Source of the DNA: Nocardia sp.
GTDB lineage: Bacteria > Actinomycetota > Actinomycetes > Mycobacteriales > Mycobacteriaceae
Direction of reading: 5' to 3'
DNA length: 64,000 nt
Assembly (NCBI RefSeq): GCF_025465275.1
Contig: NZ_JAODNK010000064.1
Coordinates: forward strand, 1 to 64,000
The position numbers were made by a program, and so were the translations under genes. This document shows positions 27,187 to 37,135 of the stretch, piece after piece. Positions within the stretch are counted from its first letter, which is position 1, and each line of letters starts with the position of its first letter. The notes under the pieces are model-generated. The model saw only the letters and a program-made list of their open reading frames with translations, had not been told where the DNA came from and ran no database searches.

Positions 27187-27414
27187 ATGCTGCACCGATG
27201 CGATGTCCCGAATGGGTTCGGCAACACCGGAATCGAGCCCGAGAACGCTGGACTGTATATCGATCGCGATGGCGATATCTGGGAGAAGCAGGACGACGGC
27301 TGGCGGCTGCTGCTTCAGCGCGGCGTGGCGGTCGACCCCATGTCCCTCTGGGATTGGACCGAGGGACACGTCCGCGACTACGCGCCGTTCGCAGCCGTGG
27401 CCGGAGTGAACTGA
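27187..27414 (+). CDS. small acidic protein of unknown function
   Basis: 75 residues from the ATG at 27187 with AGGAAGGG eight bases upstream; a GTG three codons earlier is possible. Sequence is rich in D, E and W (GLYIDRDGDIWEKQDDGWRL, DWTEGHVRDYAPF), suggesting a compact folded protein. The DRDGDIW part resembles a small beta-hairpin repeat. No family recognised. It stands alone between divergent and convergent genes. Confidence 0.55.
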   Translation: MLHRCDVPNGFGNTGIEPENAGLYIDRDGDIWEKQDDGWRLLLQRGVAVDPMSLWDWTEGHVRDYAPFAAVAGVN

Positions 27415-27439
27415 TACCGGCCTCCGGGCGCGCAGGCCG

Positions 27440-28864
27440 CTACCGCAGCCGGCGGATGTCGCCGCGCACGCGGTAGAAGCCGCCTCGTGCCGATTCGGCG
27501 ACCGCGTCGACGACGTAGCGTGCGCCCACTTCGCGAATATCACGGGGAAACTGCACATTCCAGCCGTGTTGATAGCCGGGGGAGACCACGTGCACGCGCA
27601 GACCGCCGGCGGCGTTCACGCACTCCACGACAATGCCGTCACCCGCATCGGCCACCGATTCCACTGTGGTACTGGGTATTACGGCAGACATCTCCGGCGC
27701 CTTCACCGAGAAGGTCTGCGGCAGCACGCCCTGCTCGGCATTGTGGATGGCGGCCTCGCTCACATCCAGGCAGGCCAGCGCGCCACTGGTGGTGACCAGG
27801 TAGAGCTTCTGATCGTGGTACTGCATGGAGTACGCCGACCCGCAGCCGGTGGCCAGCTTCCACAGGCGCTGCCCCGCGGAATCGAAGCAGTAGACCGAAG
27901 AGTAGTTGTCGCCCGCGAACACATAGCGCCCGTCAGGTGAAGTGGCACAGGAGAATACGGCCGCATCACACTGATACGTACGCTCGGCCGCACCGCTCTT
28001 CGCCACCATCCGCACCTGATTGCGGCTGGTCCCCGCGTACACGGCGCCGGCCTCCTGCCAGCCGAACAGCACCTGACCGCCGGTCGGCGTGAGCCACTGC
28101 TTATCGCCGCTGACCAGGTCGTACTTGGTGACACCTTCCGAATGTCCGTGGTACACGCCGTCATTGTCGATGCGCACCATCCACCCGGAATCCCCGCTGC
28201 TGCGCCGCGACCACAGCGACTCCTCCTCGTGGTCGATGACGGTCAGCCCGCCCTGCCGGTCGGAGACGCCGAGAATGCCGTCGTGGATATCGAGCCAGTA
28301 GATATCGACATTGGCGGCAATATCGTAGGCCGCCCGCGGCACCTTGCCGGACAGGTCGTACACCCGCCCGTCATCGCATCCGGCATAGATCCAGAAGTCA
28401 TCGGCCACAATGCATTTAACCGCATCCGGCAGCCGGAATCGGCCGTTCACCGCGCCCTCGGGCGTCAGCGTGAACACATCGCCGTTCTCATTGCCCACCC
28501 AGCAGCGGTTCTCTTCGACGAAGATCCCGAACGCCGCCGCGCCGGAGTCGAAAGTCCACAGCACCGGAGCCGATTTCGCGGTCGAGCGCTGTGAGACGAT
28601 GGCCCGTCGGGTCACCGGCCGCTTACCCCGTACGCCCTTGACGGCGGGCGCATAGCCCTTGCGCACCTTCGCGCCGACCTTCTTCGCGGCCGCGGCCCGC
28701 GCTTTGTCCACCGTGGCAAAGGAACTCACCTGGGTTGCCCCGGACTCGCCGATGCGCCCGTAGCGAATGGTCACCTGCGTTTCGGCAACGACGACCTCAT
28801 AGAACTTGTGTGCCGAACCGCTGTCTTCCGACAGTTCGAGATAGGTGGTTTCCCCGATGGTCAT
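27440..28864 (-). CDS. WGR-domain protein with a beta-propeller
   Basis: 474 residues from ATG. Residues about 1-70 are a WGR domain (YLELSEDSGSAHKFYEVVVA, then IRYGRIGESGATQVSSFAT), the module known from PARPs and from some bacterial proteins that bind nucleic acid. A basic linker (about 70-100, KKVGAKVRKGYAPAVKGVRG) follows. The rest is a series of about seven repeats of 40-50 residues with motifs such as WTFDSGAAAFGI, YAGCDDGRVYDLSG, VYAGTSRNQVRM, YVFAGDNYSSVYCFD and LYLVTTSGALACLD, typical of WD40/PQQ-like propellers. Function unknown. It follows glpF on the same strand (63 bp). Confidence 0.82.
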   Translation of the reverse strand: MTIGETTYLELSEDSGSAHKFYEVVVAETQVTIRYGRIGESGATQVSSFATVDKARAAAAKKVGAKVRKGYAPAVKGVRGKRPVTRRAIVSQRSTAKSAPVLWTFDSGAAAFGIFVEENRCWVGNENGDVFTLTPEGAVNGRFRLPDAVKCIVADDFWIYAGCDDGRVYDLSGKVPRAAYDIAANVDIYWLDIHDGILGVSDRQGGLTVIDHEEESLWSRRSSGDSGWMVRIDNDGVYHGHSEGVTKYDLVSGDKQWLTPTGGQVLFGWQEAGAVYAGTSRNQVRMVAKSGAAERTYQCDAAVFSCATSPDGRYVFAGDNYSSVYCFDSAGQRLWKLATGCGSAYSMQYHDQKLYLVTTSGALACLDVSEAAIHNAEQGVLPQTFSVKAPEMSAVIPSTTVESVADAGDGIVVECVNAAGGLRVHVVSPGYQHGWNVQFPRDIREVGARYVVDAVAESARGGFYRVRGDIRRLR

Positions 28865-28927
28865 GCGCCCCGCTCCAAGCTTCGATCAACGTTTTACGCT
28901 GCGAAAGCTAGCAAGGCGCACCGACAT

Positions 28928-29752
28928 TCAGAGGTAGAGGTGCGCCACCAGTCCGGCGAGCGCGCCGCCGACCAGCGGTCCGAGCACCGGGACCCAGGCG
29001 TAGGCCCAGTCGGCGTTCTTGTGCTGCGATCCCTTGTGCGCGGGCAGCTCCTCGGGGATGCGCTGCGCGGATCCGCCGCCGAGATCGGCCGGGACCCGCT
29101 CCGGCAGCACATTCGCGGCGCGGCCGGTCGGCAGCAGGGCGTAGGCGATGCGGGGTCCGAGGTCGCGGGCCGGGTTGATGGCGTATCCGGTGGGGCCGCC
29201 CAGTGAGGCGCCGATGCCGACGACCAGCAGCGCCGCGGCCAGCGGTCCCAATCCACTCGGGGTGTGCCCGAAGGCCAGGATCACGAATACCAGCGCGAAC
29301 GTGGCGATGACTTCGGTGAGGAAGTTCCACTTGTAGGAGCGGATCGCGGGCCCGGTGGCGAAGACCGCCAGCTTCTTGGCCTCGTCGGTTTCCTCGTCGA
29401 AGTGCCGCTTGTAGGCCGCGAAGGCGGCGTACGCACCCAGGAAGGCGCCGAGCAGCTGTCCGGTGAGATAGGCGACGGTATTGGTGAAGTTCACCGGCAC
29501 CCCGGGCGCGTACTCGTCGGCGCCGGAGAACAGATTGCCGATGGTGACAGCAGGATTGAGGTGCCCGCCGGTCTTGTAGGCGACATAGACGCCCGCGAAG
29601 ACGCCGAGACCCCAGCCGAAGCTGATCAGCAACCAGCCTCCGTCGAAGCCCTTCGACTTTGCTAGCAATACGTTGGCAACGACACCTGCGCCGAGCAGGA
29701 TGAGCACACCCGTGCCCAGTGCCTCGCTGATGAAAATCGTGCTGAAGCCCAT
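28928..29752 (-). CDS. glpF: glycerol uptake facilitator, MIP family
   Basis: 274 residues, six helices. The two NPA boxes are HLNPAVTIG (about 67-75) and AINPARDLGPRIA (about 193-205); the D after the second NPAR is characteristic of glycerol-conducting aquaporins. It should let glycerol enter by diffusion, after which GlpK phosphorylates it. It lies 231 bp downstream of glpD in the same direction; that gap is unusually long and may hold its own promoter. A charged loop (FDEETDEAKKLAV, about 127-140) is longer than in Escherichia coli GlpF. Confidence 0.92.
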   Translation of the reverse strand: MGFSTIFISEALGTGVLILLGAGVVANVLLAKSKGFDGGWLLISFGWGLGVFAGVYVAYKTGGHLNPAVTIGNLFSGADEYAPGVPVNFTNTVAYLTGQLLGAFLGAYAAFAAYKRHFDEETDEAKKLAVFATGPAIRSYKWNFLTEVIATFALVFVILAFGHTPSGLGPLAAALLVVGIGASLGGPTGYAINPARDLGPRIAYALLPTGRAANVLPERVPADLGGGSAQRIPEELPAHKGSQHKNADWAYAWVPVLGPLVGGALAGLVAHLYL

Positions 29753-29983
29753 TGATGCGCCTCCCGATCGGCGTCGCGACAGTGCGGACGAAGGTGGGTA
29801 GAAGCCGAATCGGACCTTACGGTCTTTTGTTCAGCAAATCTTTAGACACACGCTACGACGACCGGGATGCCCCGCACAAGCCGCGAATTTCCGGCCGAAT
29901 CCGGAGGCGGGCGTGCGGATGCGCCACGCCGGAATTGCTTCCGGCGCGGCGCTATTCAGTACTGGAATTCCGCCGAAAAAGGC

Positions 29984-31663
29984 TCAGCTGACCGCGAGCA
30001 GGCGGGCCGCATTGGCCGCCTCGTCGTCATCGGCCGCATTGGCCGCGAGTTCGGCATGCACGCGGTCGAAGTACTGATTGATCTCGGCATTGGTGCGCTC
30101 GGCATCCCAGCCCAGATGCGGGGCGATGAGCCGCGCGATCTCGGGAGCCGCCTTCAGGCCGCGGTCCGGCACCTCGATGGAGATGCGGGTGCGGCGGGTG
30201 AGGACATCGTCCAGGTGCAGCGCACCCTCGTGGGTGGCGGCGTACACGGCCTCGGCGGCAATGTAGTCCTCGGCGCCCGGAATCGGCTGGTGCAGTGCGG
30301 GAACCGCCGCGATCAGATCGAACAGGCTCTCGGTGAGCGAACCGTACCGGCCGAGCAGGTGCTCGACGGTCTCGATCGGCAGCTCGGCGCGTAGTGCGAC
30401 GCCGCGCACATCGTCCAGCATGTCCTGGTAGCCGACCGCACCCAGCAGCGGCAGGCTCTCGGTCACCGACGACGGCGCGTCACTGCCGAGTCGCGCGGCG
30501 GCGGCATCGACCACATCGGCGGCCATCACCCGGTAGGTGGTGTACTTGCCGCCCGCGATGACGAACAGGCCGGGCGCCGGCTCGGCGACCGCGTGCTCAC
30601 GCGAGAGCTTCGAGGTCTCCTTCGAGGCGCCGGTCATGAGCGGCCGCAGCCCCGCATAGGTGCCGACGATATCGGCGCGCGTAATCGGTTCGCGCAGCAG
30701 CGAATTGAGGTGGTCGAGAATGTACTGCACATCCGCGGCGCTGGCGGTCGGGTGGTTCTTGTCCAGCGACCATTCGGTATCGGTGGTGCCGATGATCCAG
30801 TGCTCGGCCCACGGAATCACGAACAGCACGGACTTCTCGGTGCGCATGATCAGGCCGGTGTTCATATTCAGCCGCTCACGCGGCACCATGATGTGCACGC
30901 CCTTCGACATACGCACGTGGAACGGGAATTCAACGCCGGTCATCTTGATCATGTCATCGGTCCACACGCCGGTGGCGCTGATGACGGTGCGGGCCCGAAT
31001 GGTGTGCTCCAGACCGGTTTCCAGGTCCAGTACCTGCGCGCCGACCACCTGCTCGCCGTCGCGCAGCAGCCCGGTCACCTTGGTGCGGGTGAGCACGGTC
31101 GCGCCGTGCTGGACGGCGGTGCGGGCCAGCATCATGGTGTGCCGGGCATCGTCGACCTGTGCGTCGTAGTAGCGGATGGCGCCGGTCATGGCGTCTTCCT
31201 TCAGCGCCGGAGCCAATTCCAGTGCGCTGGTGCGGGTCAGGTGCCGGTGCATGGGCACCGCGCGCGCCCCGCCGAGGGTGTCGTACAACGCCACGCCCGC
31301 ACCGATGTACGCGCGCTCCCACACCCGATGCTGCAGCGGGAACAGGAAGGACACCGGATGCACCAGGTGCGGGGCGATCTTGTTCAGCAGCAGCCCGCGC
31401 TCCTTCAAAGCCTCACGGACCAAAGCGAAGTCGAGCTGCTCCAGGTAGCGCAGGCCACCGTGGATGAGTTTGGAGGAACGGCTGGAGGTACCGGCCGCGA
31501 AGTCGCGGGCCTCGACCAGGGTGACGGACAGGCCGCGCGCGGCGGCATCGAGCGCGGCGCCGGCGCCGGTCACGCCGCCACCGATGACCAGGACATCGAT
31601 CTCGGTGTCGCCGAGCGAATCGATCGCCCGGGTGCGGTAGGCAGGATCCAATTGTGCGGACAC
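29984..31663 (-). CDS. glpD: aerobic glycerol-3-phosphate dehydrogenase
   Basis: 559 residues from the GTG at 31663, chosen because AAGGAG lies six bases upstream; a GTG nine codons earlier also opens the frame. FAD motif VLVIGGGVTGAGAALDAAA (about 21-39) and the family motif SSRSSKLIHGGLRYL are intact, as is the C-terminal DUF/DAO_C domain. The enzyme oxidises glycerol 3-phosphate to dihydroxyacetone phosphate at the membrane and passes electrons to quinone. It is 55 bp downstream of glpK on the same strand. Confidence 0.94.
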   Translation of the reverse strand: MSAQLDPAYRTRAIDSLGDTEIDVLVIGGGVTGAGAALDAAARGLSVTLVEARDFAAGTSSRSSKLIHGGLRYLEQLDFALVREALKERGLLLNKIAPHLVHPVSFLFPLQHRVWERAYIGAGVALYDTLGGARAVPMHRHLTRTSALELAPALKEDAMTGAIRYYDAQVDDARHTMMLARTAVQHGATVLTRTKVTGLLRDGEQVVGAQVLDLETGLEHTIRARTVISATGVWTDDMIKMTGVEFPFHVRMSKGVHIMVPRERLNMNTGLIMRTEKSVLFVIPWAEHWIIGTTDTEWSLDKNHPTASAADVQYILDHLNSLLREPITRADIVGTYAGLRPLMTGASKETSKLSREHAVAEPAPGLFVIAGGKYTTYRVMAADVVDAAAARLGSDAPSSVTESLPLLGAVGYQDMLDDVRGVALRAELPIETVEHLLGRYGSLTESLFDLIAAVPALHQPIPGAEDYIAAEAVYAATHEGALHLDDVLTRRTRISIEVPDRGLKAAPEIARLIAPHLGWDAERTNAEINQYFDRVHAELAANAADDDEAANAARLLAVS

Positions 31664-31718
31664 GAAATGCTCCTTGTTATCGGTACTCACTTCAAAAGGC
31701 CCAGTTCAGTCATCGGGG

Positions 31719-33248
31719 TCAGTCCTCGTCGTCGTCGATATCGACCCAGTCGAGAGTTCGCGAGACGGCCTTGAGCCAGCGGGTGTACCCGCGCTCGCGC
31801 TTCTCCTCCGACCACGTGGGCTGCCAGCGCTTGTCCTCGTGCCAGTTGGCGACGAGTTCGTCTGTGTTGTTCCAGAATCCGGTGGCCAGGCCCGCGGCAT
31901 AGGCGGCGCCGAGCGCAGTGGTCTCCGGGACCATCGGCCGTGACACCGGAACGCCGAGGAAATCGGCCTGGATCTGCATGGCAAGTTCATTGGCGGTGAC
32001 GCCGCCGTCCACCCGCAGGACCTCCAGCTTCACACCGGAGTCGCGCTGCATGGCCTCGACCACGTCCCGCGTCTGGTAGCAGATGGATTCCAGTGTGGCC
32101 CTGGCCAAGTGGGCATTATTGCTGTAGCGGGACAAGCCGAGCACGGCGCCGCGCGCATCGGGCCGCCAGTACGGCGCGAAGAGTCCCGAGAAGGCGGGCA
32201 CGAAGTACACGCCGCCGGTATCGCTGACCTGGCTCGCCAGTCGCTCGATTTGCGAAGCGCCGGAAATGATTCCGAGCTGATCGCGCAGCCACTGCACGGC
32301 CGATCCGGTGACGGCGATCGAACCCTCGAGCGCGTACACCGGCTTCTCGTCGCCGAACTGGTAGGCGACGGTGGTCAACAGGCCGTGCTTGGAGTGCACA
32401 ATCTCTGTACCGGTATTCAGCATCAGGAAATTCCCTGTGCCGTAAGTGTTTTTGGCCTCACCGGGCCGGAAGCACACCTGCCCGACGGTGGCGGCCTGCT
32501 GGTCGCCGAGCACACCGGCAATGCGCACGGAGCCCTTGAACGGGCCGTCCGGATTGGTGGTGCCGAACCCGGCCGGATTGGACGAGGGCGCAATGGCCGG
32601 CAGCATGGCCCGCGGAATTCCGAAGACCGCCAGCAATTCCTCGTCCCAGTCCAGGGTTTCGAGGTCCATGAGCATGGTCCGCGAGGCATTGGTCGGATCG
32701 GTGATGTGCACGCCGTCGCGCACGCCGCCGGTGAGATTCCAGATCAACCAGGAGTCGGGGGTGCCGAACAGCGCATCGCCGCGCTCGGCGTCTTCCCTTA
32801 CGCCGGGGACGTTTTCGAGAATCCACTGCAGCTTGCCGCCGGAGAAGTACGGCGCGGGGGGCAGTCCGGCCTTGCGCCGAATCAGATCGCCGTGCCCGGC
32901 CTTGTTCAGGTCCGAGATAATGCGATCGGTGCGGGTGTCCTGCCAGACGATGGCGTTGTAATAGGGGCGTCCGGTGCGGCGGTTCCACACAATGGTGGTC
33001 TCGCGCTGATTGGTGACGCCGACGGCGGTGAGATCGCTCGCCGTGAGATTCGCGCCCGCGAGAGCGCTCTTGATCACTGTCCGGGTGCGTTCCCAGATCT
33101 CGTCCGGATTGTGTTCCACCCAGCCGGCCTGCGGCATGATCTGCTCATGTTCGAGCTGATGGCGGGCAACCACATTGCCGCCGTGATCGAACACCATGAA
33201 TCGCGTGGAAGTCGTGCCTTGGTCGATGGCTCCGACGTACTGCGTCAT
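31719..33248 (-). CDS. glpK: glycerol kinase 1
   Basis: 509 residues from the ATG at 33248 ([20 protein letters not shown]). FGGY kinase signatures are intact: DQGTTSTR at the ATP site, [20 protein letters not shown], the [12 protein letters not shown] segment and [21 protein letters not shown] near the C-terminus. It phosphorylates glycerol with ATP. It leads the minus-strand operon glpK-glpD and diverges from the IclR gene, with the operator at 33358-33378 between. A second kinase lies beyond the regulator. Confidence 0.94.
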   Translation of the reverse strand: MTQYVGAIDQGTTSTRFMVFDHGGNVVARHQLEHEQIMPQAGWVEHNPDEIWERTRTVIKSALAGANLTASDLTAVGVTNQRETTIVWNRRTGRPYYNAIVWQDTRTDRIISDLNKAGHGDLIRRKAGLPPAPYFSGGKLQWILENVPGVREDAERGDALFGTPDSWLIWNLTGGVRDGVHITDPTNASRTMLMDLETLDWDEELLAVFGIPRAMLPAIAPSSNPAGFGTTNPDGPFKGSVRIAGVLGDQQAATVGQVCFRPGEAKNTYGTGNFLMLNTGTEIVHSKHGLLTTVAYQFGDEKPVYALEGSIAVTGSAVQWLRDQLGIISGASQIERLASQVSDTGGVYFVPAFSGLFAPYWRPDARGAVLGLSRYSNNAHLARATLESICYQTRDVVEAMQRDSGVKLEVLRVDGGVTANELAMQIQADFLGVPVSRPMVPETTALGAAYAAGLATGFWNNTDELVANWHEDKRWQPTWSEEKRERGYTRWLKAVSRTLDWVDIDDDED

Positions 33249-33345
33249 CGCGGTCCTTTCCGGAAACTCGTCATTGAGTCCGTTTGCGCTGGTAAGCACG
33301 GTCGCCGCCGGGCCCGACGTCAACGCTACGAACTGCGGGCGTTCC

Positions 33346-33378
33346 TTGACAGGTCAGCCGTTCGACAATGCCGAACGG
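33346..33378. promoter_or_regulatory. IclR/GylR-type operator and -35 box
   Basis: TTGACA at 33346-33351 reads as a -35 box toward the IclR gene, followed by the inverted repeat CCGTTCG (33358-33364) and CGAACGG (33372-33378) with a seven-base spacer. It lies in the 150-bp divergent region between glpK1 and the iclR gene, so the IclR protein probably binds here to control both sides. The -10 box was not resolved. Confidence 0.6.
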
Positions 33379-33398
33379 TTTGCTGATAGGTTACGGAC

Positions 33399-34163
33399 AT
33401 GCCGGGTCCGATTCAGTCGATCGAGCGTGCGGCGGCCATGCTGCGCTTGCTCGCGCGCGGCTCCGGGCGGATGGGCGTGGGGGAGATCGCGGCGGCGCTG
33501 GGCCTGGCCAAACCGACCGCGCACGGCATCCTCAAGACGCTGCAGGGCGTGGGTTTCGTCGACCAGGACCCGATCAGCGGCAAGTACCACTTGGGCTCGG
33601 CGCTGGGGGCACTGGGCGCGGGCTACATCGACACCAATGAGCTGCGGTCCCGGGCCATCAACCGGGCCGACGCTCTCGCGGCGCGCAGCGGGGAATCCGT
33701 GCGCATCGCCGCACCGGTGCACGGTGCGGTGACGGTGATCCATCACGTCTTCCGGCCGGACAACACCGCACAGGCGCTGGATGTGGGAGAAGTATTGCCG
33801 CCGTACGCGACCGCGCTCGGCAAGGTGCTGCTCGCCTACGACGCCGAACTCGCGGCGACCGTCAAGGACGGCGACCTCCCCGCCCTTACGCACCGAACCA
33901 TTGTCGATAGACCAGCGCTCGGCCGAGCGCTGACCGAGGTCCGACGCACCGGCTGGGCCGGCGAGGTAGGGGAGTACCGCTCGGGCGAGGCCGGTATCGC
34001 CGCGCCGATCCGGGCTCGCGGCGGCCTGGTGGTGGGCGCCCTCGGCATCACCGGTCTCATCGAGCATCTGTGTGACGGCCAACTCCGGCTCCGCCCGGCG
34101 CTTGTCGGCCAGGTGCGCGATGCTGCAGGGGCAGTGTCACGGGATCTCGGTGTTGCGCAATGA
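33399..34163 (+). CDS. IclR-family regulator of glycerol genes (GylR-like)
   Basis: 254 residues from ATG. N-terminal winged helix (about 1-62, IQSIERAAAMLRLLARGSGR, MGVGEIAAALGLAKPTAHGI), then an IclR ligand domain (about 75-245) with PPYATALGKVLLAYD and SGEAGIAAPIRARGG. Streptomyces GylR represses the glycerol operon and glycerol 3-phosphate relieves it; the placement between two glpK genes supports the same role here. The second glpK starts 23 bp downstream, so autoregulation through the upstream palindrome is likely. Confidence 0.87.
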   Translation: MPGPIQSIERAAAMLRLLARGSGRMGVGEIAAALGLAKPTAHGILKTLQGVGFVDQDPISGKYHLGSALGALGAGYIDTNELRSRAINRADALAARSGESVRIAAPVHGAVTVIHHVFRPDNTAQALDVGEVLPPYATALGKVLLAYDAELAATVKDGDLPALTHRTIVDRPALGRALTEVRRTGWAGEVGEYRSGEAGIAAPIRARGGLVVGALGITGLIEHLCDGQLRLRPALVGQVRDAAGAVSRDLGVAQ

Positions 34164-34185
34164 CTCAGGACGGGAGCGGGCGCGC

Positions 34186-35700
34186 ATGACACAACGGTAT
34201 GTGCTGGCGATCGATCAGGGCACCACCTCCACCCGCTGCATCCTGTTCGATCAACGCGCTCGCCTGGTCGGAGTCGCGCAGCGCGAACACCGCCAGCACT
34301 ATCCGCATCCCGGCTGGGTGGAGCAGGACGCCCTGGAGATCTGGCGCACCGTCGAGAAGATTGTCCCTGCGGCACTGCGTGATTCGGCCATCACCGTCGA
34401 TCAGGTGGCGGCGGTCGGCATTGCCAACCAGCGCGAGACCACCGTGGTGTGGGATCGCCGCACCGGCACTCCCATCGGGCGCGCCATCGTCTGGCAGGAC
34501 GTGCGCACCGAGGAACTGGTCGAGCGGCTCCGGGAATCCCCAGGCGCGGAACGCATTCGAGAACTCTGCGGCCTCCCGCTGGCCACCTACTTCGCTGCGC
34601 CCCGGCTGCGCTGGCTGCTCGACTCCGTCCCCGGCCTGCGCGAGCGCGCCGAACGCGGCGAAGTCCTGTTCGGCACCATGGAAACCTGGCTCATCTGGAA
34701 TCTCACCGGCGGCGCGGACCACGGCGAGCACGTCACCGATGTGACGAATGCCGGTCGCACGCTGCTGATGAACCTCGCCACCCTGGCCTGGGACGACGAA
34801 CTGCTGCGTTTCTTCGGTATTCCGAAGGCCATGCTCCCACGCATCGAACCGTCGACCGGTGAATTCGGAGTCGCACGCCGGGTGGTCCCCGGCGTACGCA
34901 TCGCCGCCGCCCTCGGTGATCAGCACGCCGCACTGTTCGGCCAGACCTGCTTCGCGCCCGGCGAGACCGAATGCACCTATGGCACAGGCGGTTTCCTGCT
35001 CATGAACACCGGCCGGGAACTGGTCCGCTCCCAGCACGGCCTGCTCACCACCATCGGCTACCAGGTCGGCCCCGACCCGGTGTACGCCCTCGAAGGCCCG
35101 ATCGCCGTCACCGGTTCACTGGTGCAGTGGTTGCGCGACAATATCGGCCTGATCGCCAGCGCCCCCGAGATCGAAACCCTCGCGGGCACAGTCGAAGACA
35201 ATGGCGGCTGCTACCTGGTTCCCGCCTTCTCCGGTCTGTACGCCCCGCACTGGCGCAGTGATGCCCGCGGCCTCCTCATCGGCCTCACGTCGTATATCAC
35301 CAAGGGCCACATAGCCCGAGCCGTACTGGAGGCCACCGCCTGGCAGACCCGCGATGTGGTCGAGGCCATGAACGCCGACGCCGGACTGCGCGCGGATGCC
35401 CTCCGCGTAGCAGGTGGGATGACCTCCGACAACCTGCTCATGCAGATCGTCGCGGACGTTCTCGACATTCCGGTCATGCGGCCCATAGTCGCCGAAACCG
35501 TATCCCTAGGAGCGGCCTACGCGGCAGGCCTGGCGGTCGGTTATTGGCCGGATCTCGAAGGCCTGCGCCACAACTGGCGGGTAGCGGCCCAATGGGTACC
35601 GCGGATGGATCCCACCCTGCGGGAAGAGGAGTACGACAACTGGAAGCGCGCGGTGGAGCTTACCTACGGTTGGCTGCGCCCAAAGAAGCCCTTGACCTAA
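34186..35700 (+). CDS. glpK2: glycerol kinase 2
   Basis: 504 residues from the ATG at 34186, preceded by GGAGCGGG. FGGY signatures are intact ([66 protein letters not shown]). It is clearly a paralog of the kinase at 31719, not an adjacent exact duplicate: the two differ at many positions throughout, so the copies are old. It is co-transcribed with the iclR gene. Whether both phosphorylate glycerol, or this one prefers another polyol, is not decided by sequence. Confidence 0.92.
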   Translation: MTQRYVLAIDQGTTSTRCILFDQRARLVGVAQREHRQHYPHPGWVEQDALEIWRTVEKIVPAALRDSAITVDQVAAVGIANQRETTVVWDRRTGTPIGRAIVWQDVRTEELVERLRESPGAERIRELCGLPLATYFAAPRLRWLLDSVPGLRERAERGEVLFGTMETWLIWNLTGGADHGEHVTDVTNAGRTLLMNLATLAWDDELLRFFGIPKAMLPRIEPSTGEFGVARRVVPGVRIAAALGDQHAALFGQTCFAPGETECTYGTGGFLLMNTGRELVRSQHGLLTTIGYQVGPDPVYALEGPIAVTGSLVQWLRDNIGLIASAPEIETLAGTVEDNGGCYLVPAFSGLYAPHWRSDARGLLIGLTSYITKGHIARAVLEATAWQTRDVVEAMNADAGLRADALRVAGGMTSDNLLMQIVADVLDIPVMRPIVAETVSLGAAYAAGLAVGYWPDLEGLRHNWRVAAQWVPRMDPTLREEEYDNWKRAVELTYGWLRPKKPLT

Positions 35701-35701
35701 C

Positions 35702-36544
35702 GTGTCAGATATGCGGTTGTACGTGGGATGCGCAATGTGGACTCACCCGGAGTGGCAGGAGCGCCCATTGCCCCCGGCAAAACGCCTGCGCACCTACTCC
35801 TCCTGGTGCAATGCGGTGGAAGGCAATACGACCTTCTACGCCACACCACAACGCCGCACTGTGGAATCCTGGGCCCGCCAAACCGATCCGGACTTCCGCT
35901 TCGTAATGAAGTTGCCCCGCACCGTCACTCACGAGCGCCGCCTCGCAGGCATCGACAATGACATGAACGCCTTCCTCGATGCCGTCGAACCGCTCGGCCG
36001 CCGCCTGCACGCCCTGTGGATCCAACTCCCCGGTTCCTTCACCGATCTGGCCGCACTGGCCAACCTCCTGGAGGCCCTCCCGCCGCACTACCGGGCGGCA
36101 GTGGAGGTCCGGCACCCGGCATTCTTCGAAAACCCCCGAGCCATAGCTCAATTGGAGGCGGTACTGGAGAATGCGGGCGCCGAATGGATCCCCTTCGACA
36201 CCACCACCCTCTTCTCCGTCCCCGCCGCCAGCGCGGCCGAACTCGAAGCCCAATCCAAGAAGCCCCGCCTGCCGCGCCGCACCCGAGCCCTCACCGAGTA
36301 CCCGATAGTCCGCTACCACGGCACCGACGACACCGACCGCACCGTCGCAGGCTGGGAGCCATGGGTCGAGCAGACCCTCGAATGGCTCCGAGAAGGCCGC
36401 TCTCCCACCGTCTTCATCCACACCCCCGACAATGCCGGAGCCCGCACCCTGGCCCGCCGCTTCCACACCGAAGTCCGTACCCACCTCCCCGAACTGGAGC
36501 CCCTCCCGGACCCCATCCCCACCGACCCGATGACGCTGTTCTGA
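35702..36544 (+). CDS. DUF72-family protein
   Basis: 280 residues from GTG directly after the glpK2 stop. YVGCAMWTHPEWQER and EGNTTFYATPQRRTVESWAR match the opening of DUF72/YecE proteins, a TIM-barrel-like fold, and VKMKLPRTVTHERRL-like and AVEVRHPAF segments follow. The family has no proven reaction. It ends 8 bp short of the convergent Ddn-like gene. Confidence 0.85.
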   Translation: MSDMRLYVGCAMWTHPEWQERPLPPAKRLRTYSSWCNAVEGNTTFYATPQRRTVESWARQTDPDFRFVMKLPRTVTHERRLAGIDNDMNAFLDAVEPLGRRLHALWIQLPGSFTDLAALANLLEALPPHYRAAVEVRHPAFFENPRAIAQLEAVLENAGAEWIPFDTTTLFSVPAASAAELEAQSKKPRLPRRTRALTEYPIVRYHGTDDTDRTVAGWEPWVEQTLEWLREGRSPTVFIHTPDNAGARTLARRFHTEVRTHLPELEPLPDPIPTDPMTLF

Positions 36545-36552
36545 CAGCCGGC

Positions 36553-36999
36553 CTAGAGCGCGATCCGGACCACCGTGGTGATTTCGGCAGCGGCCCGAAT
36601 GTCCTCGGGCTTCGGCTGTCCCGCAGCGTCACGGCCGACCCCGTAGTACTTGGAGTCCGAGGGAGTGGCCTGGAGGAACGAGGTCAGGCTCTCCGTCACG
36701 ACAGCGCGATCCTTGACGACAGTGGCGGTTCCGGAGACCGTCTGTCCTCCGATCAGCAGGTCGACCGGAGCGCCTCCGCGGAGATTGATCCACCACTTGC
36801 TGTCGGTATAGCAGGTAACGAGATCTCCGTCCCGCACGTATCTGACCACCGCTGTGTACTGTTTGCCGGTCTTACGGCCGGTGAAGGTCAGGAGCATGGT
36901 GTTACGACTCATGATTCGGTGTAGGGGTGACCGCAATATGCGCTTCACCACCCAGTTCACGTAGCTGGGAACGGTGGGAGGGGCGGATGTAGTGGTCAT
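36553..36999 (-). CDS. Ddn-like nitroreductase/quinone reductase family protein
   Basis: 148 residues from the ATG at 36999. SPLHRIMSRNTMLLTFTGRK, TGKQYTAVVRYVRDGDLV and KWWINLRGGAPVDLLIGGQT are typical of the small deazaflavin (F420)-dependent reductases related to Ddn. They act as monomeric or dimeric F420 enzymes that reduce quinones or nitro compounds. Length is standard. Same strand as the desaturase gene 136 bp upstream. Confidence 0.8.
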   Translation of the reverse strand: MTTTSAPPTVPSYVNWVVKRILRSPLHRIMSRNTMLLTFTGRKTGKQYTAVVRYVRDGDLVTCYTDSKWWINLRGGAPVDLLIGGQTVSGTATVVKDRAVVTESLTSFLQATPSDSKYYGVGRDAAGQPKPEDIRAAAEITTVVRIAL

Positions 37000-37135
37000 G
37001 GATCCCCCTGGATCGTGTTGTGGCACAGACCTTCACGATCGACTCTACGGGGACGTGCCGAATTTGGTTCTTTGTCCTCGAACGAAAAGCGTCACACCGG
37101 AGGTATCCCGATGTGACGCTGTCCCGCAGCAACTC

